A stretch of DNA of 64,000 bases, from contig JAEXGR010000032.1 of NCBI GenBank assembly GCA_023450745.1, positions 50,294-114,293 on the forward strand, given 5' to 3'. The position numbers and the translations under genes are program-made. Positions 26,387 through 35,492 of the stretch are shown one piece after another (position 1 is the first letter of the stretch; every line of letters begins with the position of its first letter). Source of the stretch: Synergistota bacterium. Lineage in GTDB: Bacteria > Synergistota > Synergistia > Synergistales > Synergistaceae. Below the pieces are notes generated by a model, which worked only from the letters and a program-made list of their open reading frames with translations, was not told the DNA's origin and did no database searches.

Positions 26387-27403
26387 ATGTCCCAAGACAG
26401 TAAGATTCATATCGCATTAGCCTTTTGCGACCCTAGAGGAACCTATTCCCGTCACGCGGCGGTTACGATGGCGTCAATATTTGCGAATACCGCAAAAGAA
26501 GTTTGCATATATATTATACATGACGATACGCTTACGAAGGCCAACAGAGAAAAATTAGAAATGCTGACTCTGTCATATAAACAGGAGATCAAGTTTGTCA
26601 ATGTCGAAAATATGCTGGATGGAGACAGAATTGATTTGAGCAAACTGACGATAGACGGCGCGCGGGGGACGCTGTTTCGTCTCTTGCTTCCGGATATCGT
26701 GGACGTGGCTAAAATTATTTATCTTGATTGCGACATCGTTGTTAATATGGATATTTCTGAATTATGGGATGTTCCGATAAACGATTATGCCGTTGCGGCG
26801 GTGCGCGACGTTTGGTCTCTCGATTATTTGAACGGAACGCCGCTTCCGTGGCGTCTCGACAAGGCTTGGGAAATACTTGGCGTGGCGCGCGGCGAGTATT
26901 TCAACGCCGGTGTTTTATTATTAAATTTGGAAAAGCTTAGAAAGAAATACAACTTTTTAAAAGCTATAGAAGACTTTTATACAAGATATAGGAAATGTAT
27001 CACTCTTGCCGATCAGGATTGCCTTAATCATATTTTTGCAAAAGACAAACTGCTGATAGATGAGAAGTTTAATCATATAAATACCGATGGGGTGGGTGAG
27101 AATGACCTTCGAGGTTCTATTTGGCATATGGCTGGGGGAGCGGCCAAACCCTGGGTTACCTGCACCCGCCCTTTGGTAGACGATCTCTATTGGCGTTATC
27201 TCAGGTTCACCCCATACTGCGAGAATGACAACGCCCTTATCCGGCTGATGCTTAACGACCTCTCTTCTCCATCATATACGCATCTTCACTCATCTGATTG
27301 TGTGAAACGCTTGAAAAAGCAGATTGCGGATAATATTTTCCGCGCGCATATATGGACGATCCCGCATATTCTAATGAAAAAAATTTGTGGCGGTGTGAAA
27401 TGA
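26387..27403 (+). CDS. Family 8 glycosyltransferase (LPS-type)
   Basis: A 338-residue GT8 retaining glycosyltransferase, as in LPS glucosyl- and galactosyltransferases. Signature motifs are IIYLDCDIVVNMDISELWD (DxD at ~114-116), EYFNAGVLLLNLEKL and LADQDCLNHIF. The late HMAGGAAKPW is the usual H-x-x-G-x-x-KPW end motif. Its last 4 bases overlap the next gene (ATGA). Confidence 0.88.
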   Translation: MSQDSKIHIALAFCDPRGTYSRHAAVTMASIFANTAKEVCIYIIHDDTLTKANREKLEMLTLSYKQEIKFVNVENMLDGDRIDLSKLTIDGARGTLFRLLLPDIVDVAKIIYLDCDIVVNMDISELWDVPINDYAVAAVRDVWSLDYLNGTPLPWRLDKAWEILGVARGEYFNAGVLLLNLEKLRKKYNFLKAIEDFYTRYRKCITLADQDCLNHIFAKDKLLIDEKFNHINTDGVGENDLRGSIWHMAGGAAKPWVTCTRPLVDDLYWRYLRFTPYCENDNALIRLMLNDLSSPSYTHLHSSDCVKRLKKQIADNIFRAHIWTIPHILMKKICGGVK

Positions 27404-28437
27404 AAGTCATAGAAATCTTACCGGAACTTGACATCGGCGGTGTCGAAAGACACGTCATAGATCTGGCAAACGAGCTTGCCGGGCGAGGACATGAAATTGC
27501 CGTAATATCAGCCGGAGGCAAGATGCGGTGCCAGCTTTCGCAGAAAGTTAGTCATCTCGAAATGCCGGTGCATAAAAAAAACCTTCTGACAGGCTGGCTT
27601 TGCGCGAGAAAAGTAACGGCTCTTGTAAGGAGCGAAAAGTACCAGCTCATTCATGCCCATTCAAGAGTGCCCGCCTGGATCGCGCGCTGGGCGTCACGGA
27701 TGGCGCATATTCCCTACATTGTGACTGCGCACGTGGATTTTGGCAATAAATCACGCTGGATATACGCGCCATATCGCGACGCGGCGCGCGTAATATGCGT
27801 CAGCGAGGCGGTGCGCGAGGGAATGAAGAATTGTTTTTATGAGAATACACAGGTCGTATTGAACGGTCTGGACGAGCCAAAAGTCTCGTGGAAGCCGGAA
27901 AACCTTAAAGGGGTTGCAAAGCTGCTCTTTGTCGGGAGGTTATCTCCTGTAAAGGGCCTGCATGACGTATTGAAAGCCCTGCCTGACGATGGCTGCTGGA
28001 CGTTGGATGTATTGGGAGATGGGCCGATGCGGCAGGAGTTGGAGGGAATCGTAAAAGAGCGAGGGTTTGGTGAAAAGGTAACATTTCATGGGTATTCCGA
28101 CAAAGCGGATGATTTTATGGCGGCCTCATCCTGCCTGCTTTTTCCGTCATACACCGAAGGAATGCCTTTGACGCTGGCGAGGGCCGTGCAGATAGGGATC
28201 CCCGTTATCGCCTCTGATATACCGTCTGTGAGGGAAATGGCCGGGAGTTCGGAGCAGCTGCTTGAACCGGGAAATATAGAGCTTTGGCGGGACGCGCTCG
28301 GTGCGTTTCTCCTGACGCGGGATGCGAAATTAAAGATACCTCACGCGGCAGTGCCTACGCTTTCCAAGATGGTCGATGATGATGAAAAAATATACGAAGA
28401 AGTTATGGGGACGCAACATCACCCAAAGGAGAACTAA
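27400..28437 (+). CDS. Family 4 glycosyltransferase
   Basis: A 345-residue GT-B glycosyltransferase. The acceptor domain starts MKVIEILPELDIGGVERHVI. The nucleotide-sugar domain contains LLFVGRLSPVKGLHDVLKAL, the middle VLGDGPMRQELE, and the EGMPLTLARAVQIGIPVIA end motif with the E-x(7)-E spacing. The start ATG 27400 overlaps the GT8 stop by 4 bases, indicating coupled translation. An upstream in-frame ATG inside the GT8 gene is unlikely. Confidence 0.85.
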   Translation: MKVIEILPELDIGGVERHVIDLANELAGRGHEIAVISAGGKMRCQLSQKVSHLEMPVHKKNLLTGWLCARKVTALVRSEKYQLIHAHSRVPAWIARWASRMAHIPYIVTAHVDFGNKSRWIYAPYRDAARVICVSEAVREGMKNCFYENTQVVLNGLDEPKVSWKPENLKGVAKLLFVGRLSPVKGLHDVLKALPDDGCWTLDVLGDGPMRQELEGIVKERGFGEKVTFHGYSDKADDFMAASSCLLFPSYTEGMPLTLARAVQIGIPVIASDIPSVREMAGSSEQLLEPGNIELWRDALGAFLLTRDAKLKIPHAAVPTLSKMVDDDEKIYEEVMGTQHHPKEN

Positions 28438-28440
28438 GCG

Positions 28441-29526
28441 ATGCGTGTCTTGCATTATGTTGACGAGAACAATCTCACTTGGTGTGGGTCATGGATATCT
28501 TTGATTTGCAAATTGAAAGAATATGGCGTTGAGAATTGTATCGTATGCCGTCCTGGCGGTACTCTCTTAAAACGTTTACAAAGCAGCGGGCTGGCGGCGA
28601 TTGAGTATAAGCCACTTTTGCCAGCACTTCCGCATACGGCCTATGGTTTTGCCTCCATTCTGGACCGGATCAAGCCTAGTGTGGTTCATACGCGGCTGTC
28701 GTCTGCCGCGCTGATCGGCGGTTGGTGGGGAAAACGTAGGAATATTCCGGTGGTTTCAACGGTCGATAAACACGCGAAGATGAAATATTATCGGAATGCT
28801 GATAGGATTTTGCCCTGCTCAAGGGCCGTTGCCAACCATATGCGTGAGCAGGGATGTCAGTTTGAGAAAATGGAGGTTGTCTATAACCCAATAGACTTGC
28901 CATACTACAAAGCGCTCCCGCAGATACGAAACTCCCTTAGAGAAAGGTATTCCGTATCACCTGATACAAAGGTGATTGTGGCCGGAGGCCGATTTGACGA
29001 AGGTAAAGGTTTTGAAAGCCTTGTAAAAGCCTACGCGCTGTTTCTCAATCGCGGCAATAAGGCGAAGCTGTGGCTTCTGGGCGATGGGCCGCATCGCGGT
29101 AAGATCGAGACTCTGATTGAGGAGCTTGGTCTTGATAATAATGTGATGCTGCCGGGGTATGTGGCAAATATCAGGGAATGGTTTTGGACGGCGGACCTTT
29201 TTGTTTCGCCATCCGAGCTGCCGGAGGGATTCAGCGTCGTGCTGCTGGAGGCGATGGCATGCGGGCTTCCTGCTGTGGTTACAAATATTGGCGGATCGCC
29301 GGAGATCGTTGTAAATGGTGTGAACGGTATGCTCTTTTCGCCAGGTAAAACCGAAGAACTGGCCGAAAAGCTTGGAGTACTTTTAAGAGATGCTGACAGA
29401 TTGCGAGTATTGGCAAAGGAAGCAGAAAAAAGTGCCGGTACATTTGGTTTAGATACTATAGCGCAGCAGACATTGAAAGTATATCGTAATCTGGCCTCCG
29501 GTAGGAATGATGCTTCAATTGAGTAA
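28441..29526 (+). CDS. Family 4 glycosyltransferase
   Basis: A 361-residue GT-B enzyme, the second GT4 of the locus. VIVAGGRFDEGKGFESLVKA, WLLGDGPHRGKIE, LFVSPSELPEGFSVVLLEAM and the following ACGLPAVVTNIGGSPE are the standard donor-domain motifs. The acceptor domain begins RVLHYVDENNLTWCGSWISL. It starts 3 bases after the previous gene and overlaps the next by 20 bases. Confidence 0.87.
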   Translation: MRVLHYVDENNLTWCGSWISLICKLKEYGVENCIVCRPGGTLLKRLQSSGLAAIEYKPLLPALPHTAYGFASILDRIKPSVVHTRLSSAALIGGWWGKRRNIPVVSTVDKHAKMKYYRNADRILPCSRAVANHMREQGCQFEKMEVVYNPIDLPYYKALPQIRNSLRERYSVSPDTKVIVAGGRFDEGKGFESLVKAYALFLNRGNKAKLWLLGDGPHRGKIETLIEELGLDNNVMLPGYVANIREWFWTADLFVSPSELPEGFSVVLLEAMACGLPAVVTNIGGSPEIVVNGVNGMLFSPGKTEELAEKLGVLLRDADRLRVLAKEAEKSAGTFGLDTIAQQTLKVYRNLASGRNDASIE

Positions 29527-30589
29527 GGTAAAGCGCGAGGTGATTCGGTTGGGCATGCAAGCGGTGATAAAATATCCTCGCTTATTTCCCGCGGCTTTTT
29601 CCAAACACCTCAAAATATTGTGGAACAATAATCAGCGCTGCTGTGCGGTGCAAGAATACACGGTGGGGGATGTTGTCGTAATGCCCGGTGATTTAGAGGT
29701 TGGTGTCCGGGTTCTTGATCTTTCATGCACGTCGGGCTTTGGCGAAACTGTACATCCTGACGTGCTGTACATCCCCGAAGGTTTTGGCAAAGAACGGTGG
29801 AAGTATGTGATGACGCTGACGCCGCTGCCCCGTGGAATAGAGTATTTTGAAAATCCTGAGTTTCTCGTAAGTCATAATGGAATTGATTGGCGGGTACCGG
29901 AAGGCGGAAGCTCTCCTGTCGTTGGAGCGCCTTATGATTGGGTCGGCTATAATTCGGACCCCTCCCTTTATTATGAGAACGGGATTGTTCGGATGATTTA
30001 TCGCAGGACGGAATATCAAAAAAACGGGGCGATTGTCCGGTTGCTCGTAATGTATACCCAAGATGGGGTAGGATGGAGCGCCCCTTCCGTTATCATGGAA
30101 GAATATCATCATCGAAAAGATTTAGCCGTCCTGATGTCGCCCACTGTCGTAAAAAAAGATGGCGAATATCTGATGTGGTATGTGCAGGGAAGCGGCGGAA
30201 CATTTTATGTTATCCGCGCGCAGAGCGAAGATTTATACCGATGGCATGACTTTGTCAGGGTAAAAATAGACGGATTGCCGGAAGGAACTGAACCGTGGCA
30301 CGTTGATGTAATCAAAAAAGGCGAAGCGGAATTATTAATGACGCTATGCTATCAACATACCGGCAATTATAAATCTGACCGCGGCATCGCCTTTGCTTCC
30401 AGTACGGATGGCGGCTACCTCTGGAATTTCTCTGGAGAGCTTATGCTCCCCGGTGCAGCGGCTTTTTGTGAAAAAAGCCTATACAGAGGATCTGCCGTTT
30501 TTCCAGAAAACGGCAGACTCCTGTTATATTATTCTGGACAGGACAATTGTGATCATTGGTTCACCGCAATTAGGAGGATGACAATTTAG
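29507..30589 (+). CDS. Five-bladed beta-propeller protein (GH43/GH130-like)
   Basis: A 360-residue soluble protein with beta-propeller repeats: HPDVLYIPEGFGKERWKYVM, VGYNSDPSLYYENGIVRMIY, MSPTVVKKDGEYLMWYVQG, TEPWHVDVIKKGEAELLM and YRGSAVFPENGRLLLYYSGQ. The D/SP-type turns at blade starts resemble GH43, GH68 and GH130 glycosidases or phosphorylases. There is no signal peptide, so it is presumably cytoplasmic, which is unusual for a hydrolase in a glycan biosynthesis locus. It overlaps the upstream GT4 by 20 bases. It could be a catalytically inactive or sugar-modifying member. Confidence 0.6.
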   Translation: MMLQLSKVKREVIRLGMQAVIKYPRLFPAAFSKHLKILWNNNQRCCAVQEYTVGDVVVMPGDLEVGVRVLDLSCTSGFGETVHPDVLYIPEGFGKERWKYVMTLTPLPRGIEYFENPEFLVSHNGIDWRVPEGGSSPVVGAPYDWVGYNSDPSLYYENGIVRMIYRRTEYQKNGAIVRLLVMYTQDGVGWSAPSVIMEEYHHRKDLAVLMSPTVVKKDGEYLMWYVQGSGGTFYVIRAQSEDLYRWHDFVRVKIDGLPEGTEPWHVDVIKKGEAELLMTLCYQHTGNYKSDRGIAFASSTDGGYLWNFSGELMLPGAAAFCEKSLYRGSAVFPENGRLLLYYSGQDNCDHWFTAIRRMTI

Positions 30590-30611
30590 CAAAAAACCGC
30601 ATGGGTGGCCT

Positions 30612-31607
30612 TTATGATAAGTTGGCCTCAAACCGCCATGCGTCGCGGCACATGTCCTCTACTGATCTTTTGGCTTTCCAGTCCAGCTCTTTTTCCGCTT
30701 TTTCCGTCTCCGCGTAGCAGACGGCGATGTCTCCTGCCCGCCGCGGCGTTATGCGGTAGGGGATTTTTAGTCCGTTGGCGCGCTCGAAGGCCGTTACAAG
30801 CTCGAGGACGGAGGTCCCCTTGCCGGTGCCGAGGTTATAAACGGATACTCCCTGATTCATCTTTTTAAGCGCCGCCACGTGTCCTTCCGCGAGGTCCATC
30901 ACGTGGATATAGTCGCGCACGCCGGTGCCGTCCGGGGTGTCGTAGTCGTCGCCGAATACGCGCAGTTCTTTCAACTCGCCTTTGGCGACTTTTGTGATGT
31001 AGGGCATCAAATTATTCGGGATGCCGTTGGGCGCTTCGCCGATAAGCCCGCTCTCGTGCGCGCCCACCGGGTTGAAATAGCGCAGCAGGGCCACGGAGAA
31101 TCCGGGGTTGGCCGCGGCGGTGTCGGAGAGTATTTTCTCGCTTATCACCTTCGTTTCGCCGTAGGGGTTCGTTGCCGGCAAAAGCGGCATCGTCTCCACA
31201 AACGGCGCTTTGTTGTCTCCGTATACCGTGGCGGAAGACGAAAAGACGAAATGCCCCACGCCGTGCGTCACGCAGGCCTTTGCCAGCTCGATGGTGCTCA
31301 CCAGGTTGTTGTAATAATAGGCGAGCGGCTTTTCGACCGATTCGCCGACCGCCTTGAAGCCCGCGAAGTGGATGACGCCGTCGATCTTATTTTCACCGAA
31401 GATGCGCGAGACCGCCGCGCTTTCGGTTACGTCCGCTTCGTAGAAGGCGAAATCGCGTCCCGTTATTTTACGGATGCGCTCCAATGTTTGCGGCTTGCTG
31501 TTGGAAAAGTCGTCCGCGATGATCACGGAATAGCCCGCCTCCAGCAGCGCGACACAGGTATGTGAACCGATGAAGCCCGCCCCTCCCGTTACGAGAATCT
31601 TTGTCAT
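30612..31607 (-). CDS. galE: UDP-glucose 4-epimerase
   Basis: Interconverts UDP-glucose and UDP-galactose, supplying galactose donors for the neighbouring glycan locus. The 331-residue SDR protein has the NAD site TGGAGFIGSHT, the conserved HFAGFKAVGESVEKP, catalytic SSSATVYG and YGETK (YxxxK) and the substrate region RYFNPVGAHESGLIGEAPNG. GGAGG precedes the start on the minus strand. It faces the glycan locus tail-to-tail, with a 22-base gap. Its GC-rich composition shows it belongs to the chromosomal background. Confidence 0.94.
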   Translation of the reverse strand: MTKILVTGGAGFIGSHTCVALLEAGYSVIIADDFSNSKPQTLERIRKITGRDFAFYEADVTESAAVSRIFGENKIDGVIHFAGFKAVGESVEKPLAYYYNNLVSTIELAKACVTHGVGHFVFSSSATVYGDNKAPFVETMPLLPATNPYGETKVISEKILSDTAAANPGFSVALLRYFNPVGAHESGLIGEAPNGIPNNLMPYITKVAKGELKELRVFGDDYDTPDGTGVRDYIHVMDLAEGHVAALKKMNQGVSVYNLGTGKGTSVLELVTAFERANGLKIPYRITPRRAGDIAVCYAETEKAEKELDWKAKRSVEDMCRDAWRFEANLS

Positions 31608-31631
31608 CTTTTTCCTCCGTATGCGGTGTAT

Positions 31632-32195
31632 TTAGAGATTCTTTCCCAACTCGTACGCCTCAAAGAGATATTTGCGCCCTTTTTCAGCCATGTCCGTTTG
31701 GGGATACATGTCCGCCGCGCAGATCATCCCGGCGACGGGCCAGTTTGTAAAGTCGCAGGCAAGGCGGAACGAGGACTTGAGCCCGTCAAAGCAGCTTATT
31801 TCCGTATCGCCGGCAGTAGCCAAAAGCACCGCCCGTTTTTCCTTCACGCTGACCTTGGAGTCCGCGGCGAAGAAGGGCAGCAGCCTGTCCCACACCGGTT
31901 TTATCTGCGCGCTCCATGAATAGAAGTAAAGGGGGGAGGTGAAGACGATTACCGCCGCCGCCGCGATGCCGTCGTATACCGCGGCCATGTCGTCCTGCTG
32001 GATACAGGGGGCGCCGGTGCTCCAGCATTTGCGGCAGTCGAGGCAGCCGTTTAATTTCTTACCGGCCAGGCGGATCTTGCGCACCTCATAGCCCTTCTCT
32101 TCCGCGCCCTTTGCCAGAGAGTCGGCAAGCTGTTCGCTGTTGCCATCTTTGCGCGGGCTTCCCAGCAGTATCGTCACCACTTTTTTATCGCTCAT
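31632..32195 (-). CDS. Flavodoxin-like NAD(P)H-dependent FMN reductase
   Basis: A 187-residue FMN protein. It begins with LLGSPRKDGNSEQLADSLAK, the phosphate-binding loop of the NADPH-dependent FMN reductase/iron-sulfur flavoprotein family. CLDCRKCW and GAPCIQ give a cysteine cluster like that of 4Fe-4S flavoproteins (CxxCxxC plus C). FTSPLYFYSWSAQIKPVWDR is the conserved flavin region. I chose ATG 32195, where GGAGG is 8 bases upstream; the frame also opens at TTG 32210. Probably a cytoplasmic redox enzyme; partner unknown. Confidence 0.78.
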   Translation of the reverse strand: MSDKKVVTILLGSPRKDGNSEQLADSLAKGAEEKGYEVRKIRLAGKKLNGCLDCRKCWSTGAPCIQQDDMAAVYDGIAAAAVIVFTSPLYFYSWSAQIKPVWDRLLPFFAADSKVSVKEKRAVLLATAGDTEISCFDGLKSSFRLACDFTNWPVAGMICAADMYPQTDMAEKGRKYLFEAYELGKNL

Positions 32196-32429
32196 CGTGA
32201 ATTCCTCCAAATCATGATCATATCCAACGTCTATTATATTATTATTGCCTGAAATAAGCTAATGCGGGGCTTCCGGTGTTACAATTTATAGCTAAGGTTG
32301 CGAGGCTCCATGTACGGCGGGCGTTCTTATTGAGGCCGCCGCTGGTGGAGCGGGATTTTTGCGGGTAAACAGCGCCGCGGCTACGTGGTAGAATAAAGCC
32401 GTATAAAAATAGGACTAGGAGGAATATGG

Positions 32430-32801
32430 ATGTTACTGTGCCGTGATTTTAAATTTGATGCAGCACATAACCTTATACACTATCATGGTAAGTGTGAGCG
32501 TCTCCACGGCCACACCTACCATCTGCGGGTGACGCTGGCGGGCGAGCCGGACGCGGAGGGAATGATCTTCGACTTTGTCGAGCTCAAAAAGGCCGTCAAC
32601 GAACTGGTGCTTTCAAAGCTTGATCATGCCTATATCAACGACATTTTGCCGCAGCCGACCGCGGAATATATCGCGATATGGATATTCAGGGAGCTTGACG
32701 GGCCGCTTTCCCGCGGCAACTGCCGGCTTCACGAGATACGGCTGTGGGAGACCGAGAGTTCCTTCGTCGTCTGCCGCCGTGAGGATATAAAAGATGCGTG
32801 A
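32430..32801 (+). CDS. queD: 6-carboxytetrahydropterin synthase (QueD family)
   Basis: A 123-residue T-fold enzyme of the queuosine/7-deazaguanine pathway, converting dihydroneopterin triphosphate to carboxytetrahydropterin. Zinc ligands are visible in FDAAHNLIHYHGKCERLHGH, whose three histidines bracket the catalytic Cys. DFVELKKAVNELVLSKLDHA carries another conserved His, and the C-terminal LWETESSF contains the substrate Glu. AGGAGG precedes the ATG. It overlaps folE2 by 8 bases, so the pair probably works in one pterin pathway. Confidence 0.9.
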   Translation: MLLCRDFKFDAAHNLIHYHGKCERLHGHTYHLRVTLAGEPDAEGMIFDFVELKKAVNELVLSKLDHAYINDILPQPTAEYIAIWIFRELDGPLSRGNCRLHEIRLWETESSFVVCRREDIKDA

Positions 32802-33645
32802 CGTACAGAACGAAGCCGACCACCGGAAGATGGCGATAGACCGCGTCGGGATTCGCGACATTTCCTGGCCGATTTCGGTTCCCGACCGCACGAACGGCAC
32901 GCAGGAGACGGTCGCCCAGGTGAGCCTTTCAGTCTCGCTGCCGCAGGATTACCGCGGCACGCACATGAGCCGCTTCATCGAGGTGCTTGGGGCGCAGGAA
33001 AAACGCGTTACCTTCCATAATATGGAGGGGCTTTTGCAGACGCTCAAAGAGCGTTTGAAGGCCCGCGACGCCCACGCCGTCTTTGAGTTCCCCTATTTCA
33101 TCACGAAGAGCGCTCCCGTGAGCGGCGCGAAGGGACGCCTGCGCTGCGACGTTCGTTTTGACGCGGCGCTTTACGGCGACGATTTTGACCTGGTGACGAC
33201 GGTGACTTCACCGATACAGACGCTCTGCCCCTGTTCAAAGGAGATATCCGAATTTGGGGCTCACAACCAGCGCGCGCACGCGGTGATGGAGGTGCGTCTC
33301 TCCGGCTTCGTCTGGCTCGAGGAGTTTGTGCGGATGGCCGACGACTGCGCCTCGGCGCCGATATACAGCCTGCTCAAGCGGGAAGATGAAAAATATGTGA
33401 CGGAGCGCGCCTATTCAAATCCGCGCTTTGTCGAGGATTCCGTGCGCGAGCTCGCGCTCGCGATGCAGGCGGACGAGCGTGTGCAGTGGTACCGGGTGTC
33501 CGTAACGAGCCACGAAAGCATACATAATCACGATGCGTTCGCCGTGATAGAGAGGGATAAGCGTGGCGGCGGACAGCCGCGCGCGCTTGCCTGTCAGGGA
33601 AATTTATCAGGTTCGTCAAGGCGAACGGAGGACGGCATACGATGA
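32794..33645 (+). CDS. folE2: GTP cyclohydrolase, FolE2/MptA type
   Basis: Metal-flexible GTP cyclohydrolase IB (283 residues) making dihydroneopterin triphosphate from GTP for folate or queuosine precursors. The active-site motif LCPCSKEISEFGAHNQR is diagnostic, as is the C-terminal SHESIHNHDAFAVIER. The N-terminus begins VQNEADHRKMAIDRVGI. It overlaps queD at its start and the RlmI-like gene by 4 bases at its end. The QueD-FolE2 pairing suggests the product feeds queuosine. Confidence 0.93.
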   Translation: MRDVQNEADHRKMAIDRVGIRDISWPISVPDRTNGTQETVAQVSLSVSLPQDYRGTHMSRFIEVLGAQEKRVTFHNMEGLLQTLKERLKARDAHAVFEFPYFITKSAPVSGAKGRLRCDVRFDAALYGDDFDLVTTVTSPIQTLCPCSKEISEFGAHNQRAHAVMEVRLSGFVWLEEFVRMADDCASAPIYSLLKREDEKYVTERAYSNPRFVEDSVRELALAMQADERVQWYRVSVTSHESIHNHDAFAVIERDKRGGGQPRALACQGNLSGSSRRTEDGIR

Positions 33646-34841
33646 CATCAATAAAGAAAACTCTGCGGCGCGCCGTGCTGAACGACGGCGGCGTCGAGCG
33701 TGTAAAGCAGCGTCATCCGTGGATATTCCGCGGCAACCTGGTTCAGGCCCCCGTCTGCGCGCCGGGCGACATAATTTCCTTCACCGACAAAAGAGGGATG
33801 GTATTGGGCTGGGGGCTGTGGAGCGAAGGCGCGCTCTGTCTGCGCGTTCTCTCCTTCGGCGGCCATGAGCCGGATCAGATGGAGCTGCTGCGCCGCCGCG
33901 TCGAACGCGCGCTTGAGATACGCAAGTGCTGGTGCGCCGGAGAGGAATCGTTCCGCTGGGTGCACGGAGAGGGAGACCGGCTCCCCGGTATAACGGCGGA
34001 CCTCTATGGGGACGTCCTTTCCTTGCAGCTCTCGGTGATGGGGTGGTACCGCCACGCCGAGGAGGTGGCGAAGATTTTCCGTAAGGTAAAGAAATTATCC
34101 GCCGTCATCCTGCGCAACGACACCAAGCACCTTGAAAAAGAGGGCATCCCGCGCGAGATCAAGCCGCTGCTCGGGGAAATGCCGCACGGCCCGCTCAAGG
34201 TAAAGATCGGCGGCAGCTGGGAGCTCGTCGATATTGCCGAGGGGCAGAAGACCGGCGCTTATCTGGACGTTCGCCGCGTACCCGCGCTGCTCGACCCGCT
34301 CTACAAAGACGCGCGGGTGATCGACTGTTTCTCGTATCAGGGACACTTCACCCTCCACGCCCTCCGCGGGGGAGCGGCGGAGGTCACGGCGATAGACCAG
34401 TCGCAGGCCGCGCTGGACCGCGCGAAGGAGAACATCTCCCTCAACGGCCTGCCGGAAGAAAAGGTAAAATTCCGCTGCGGCAACGCTTTTGATATAATGC
34501 GCGAGATCGACGCCGATCGCGCGCGGTATGACATCGTAATAATGGACCCCCCGCCCTTTTCGCCCGCGCGCGGACAGCTTGACTCCGCGCGGCGCGGATA
34601 CAAAGAGCTGGCGGTGCGCGGCTTCCGCCGGCTCGAGGCCGGCGGACACCTCGTCTTCATGTCATGCAGCCACGCCTTCACGCGGGATATGCTGCTCGAC
34701 ACGCTGGGCGACGCGGCGAAAGACGCGGGCGCGGCCTGCCGCGTCGTGCGGGAGATACACCAGCCTCAGGACCATCCCGCGCTTCTCGGAGCGCCGGAGA
34801 CGGATTACCTGAAAGGATTTGTCATAGGAGTAGAAGATTGA
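33642..34841 (+). CDS. rlmI: 23S rRNA cytosine methyltransferase RlmI family
   Basis: A 399-residue class I SAM-dependent methyltransferase. The N-terminal PUA domain (~1-80) contains VKQRHPWIFRGNLVQ. The SAM-binding domain has VIDCFSYQGHFTLHALRGGA, and the catalytic region has the MDPPPFSPARG motif and the late MSCSHAFTRD with the conserved Cys. RlmI modifies C1962 of 23S rRNA in E. coli; the exact site here is inferred. It overlaps folE2 by 4 bases and the HAD gene by 1 base. Confidence 0.87.
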   Translation: MTSIKKTLRRAVLNDGGVERVKQRHPWIFRGNLVQAPVCAPGDIISFTDKRGMVLGWGLWSEGALCLRVLSFGGHEPDQMELLRRRVERALEIRKCWCAGEESFRWVHGEGDRLPGITADLYGDVLSLQLSVMGWYRHAEEVAKIFRKVKKLSAVILRNDTKHLEKEGIPREIKPLLGEMPHGPLKVKIGGSWELVDIAEGQKTGAYLDVRRVPALLDPLYKDARVIDCFSYQGHFTLHALRGGAAEVTAIDQSQAALDRAKENISLNGLPEEKVKFRCGNAFDIMREIDADRARYDIVIMDPPPFSPARGQLDSARRGYKELAVRGFRRLEAGGHLVFMSCSHAFTRDMLLDTLGDAAKDAGAACRVVREIHQPQDHPALLGAPETDYLKGFVIGVED

Positions 34842-35482
34842 TGATTAAAGAAACAAAGGCCGTTATATTTGATTTTGACATGACGCTGGCCGACAGCAGC
34901 TACGCGATACACCACTGCTCGAACCTGCTCGCGCGGAAGTTTGGGCTGAAAGAGGTCTCGCGCGAGGTGGTTCTCGCCGGAATCGGACTGCCGATCGAGG
35001 ATTGCTGGCGTCTGTACTGGGGAGATTTTCAGGAGGAGTGGCTCGGCTATTACCGCGACGAATTCCGCGGCGTCGAGCAGACCGGCATCCGCCTCTTCCC
35101 CAACACCGTCGCGGCGCTTGAAAAACTGCGCGGCGCGGGGATCAAGACCGGCGTCGTCTCCAACCGGCGCTTCGCCCGCCGCGTGGTCGAGGCGACGAAA
35201 CTCACGCCCTATATGGACGTCATCATCGGCCTTGAAGATGTGACGCGGGCGAAGCCGGACCCCGAGGCGCTCTTCAAAGCCATCGCCGCGTTGGGCGTCG
35301 ACGCGCTGGGGACCGTCTACGTGGGCGACACGGACATCGACATGAAGACCTCCGTCGCCGCCGCAGTGCGCGGCATCGGCATGACCACGGGCCACTTTGG
35401 AGAAGAGGGACTCGCCTCCGCGGGCGCGTGGCGCGTGTGCTCCGACCTCAGCGAGATTCCGGGACTCTTCGGCCTGAAATAG
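34841..35482 (+). CDS. HAD-superfamily phosphatase (Gph/PpaX-like)
   Basis: A 213-residue HAD hydrolase with motif I VIFDFDMTLADSS, motif II GVVSNR, motif III KPDPEALFKAI and motif IV VYVGDTDIDMKTS. The four-helix cap after motif I places it with phosphoglycolate phosphatase/pyrophosphatase PpaX types. The ATG at 34841 shares a base with the RlmI stop. An upstream in-frame extension inside rlmI is out of frame with that gene and looks spurious. Confidence 0.85.
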   Translation: MIKETKAVIFDFDMTLADSSYAIHHCSNLLARKFGLKEVSREVVLAGIGLPIEDCWRLYWGDFQEEWLGYYRDEFRGVEQTGIRLFPNTVAALEKLRGAGIKTGVVSNRRFARRVVEATKLTPYMDVIIGLEDVTRAKPDPEALFKAIAALGVDALGTVYVGDTDIDMKTSVAAAVRGIGMTTGHFGEEGLASAGAWRVCSDLSEIPGLFGLK

Positions 35483-35492
35483 GAAGGGCGAG

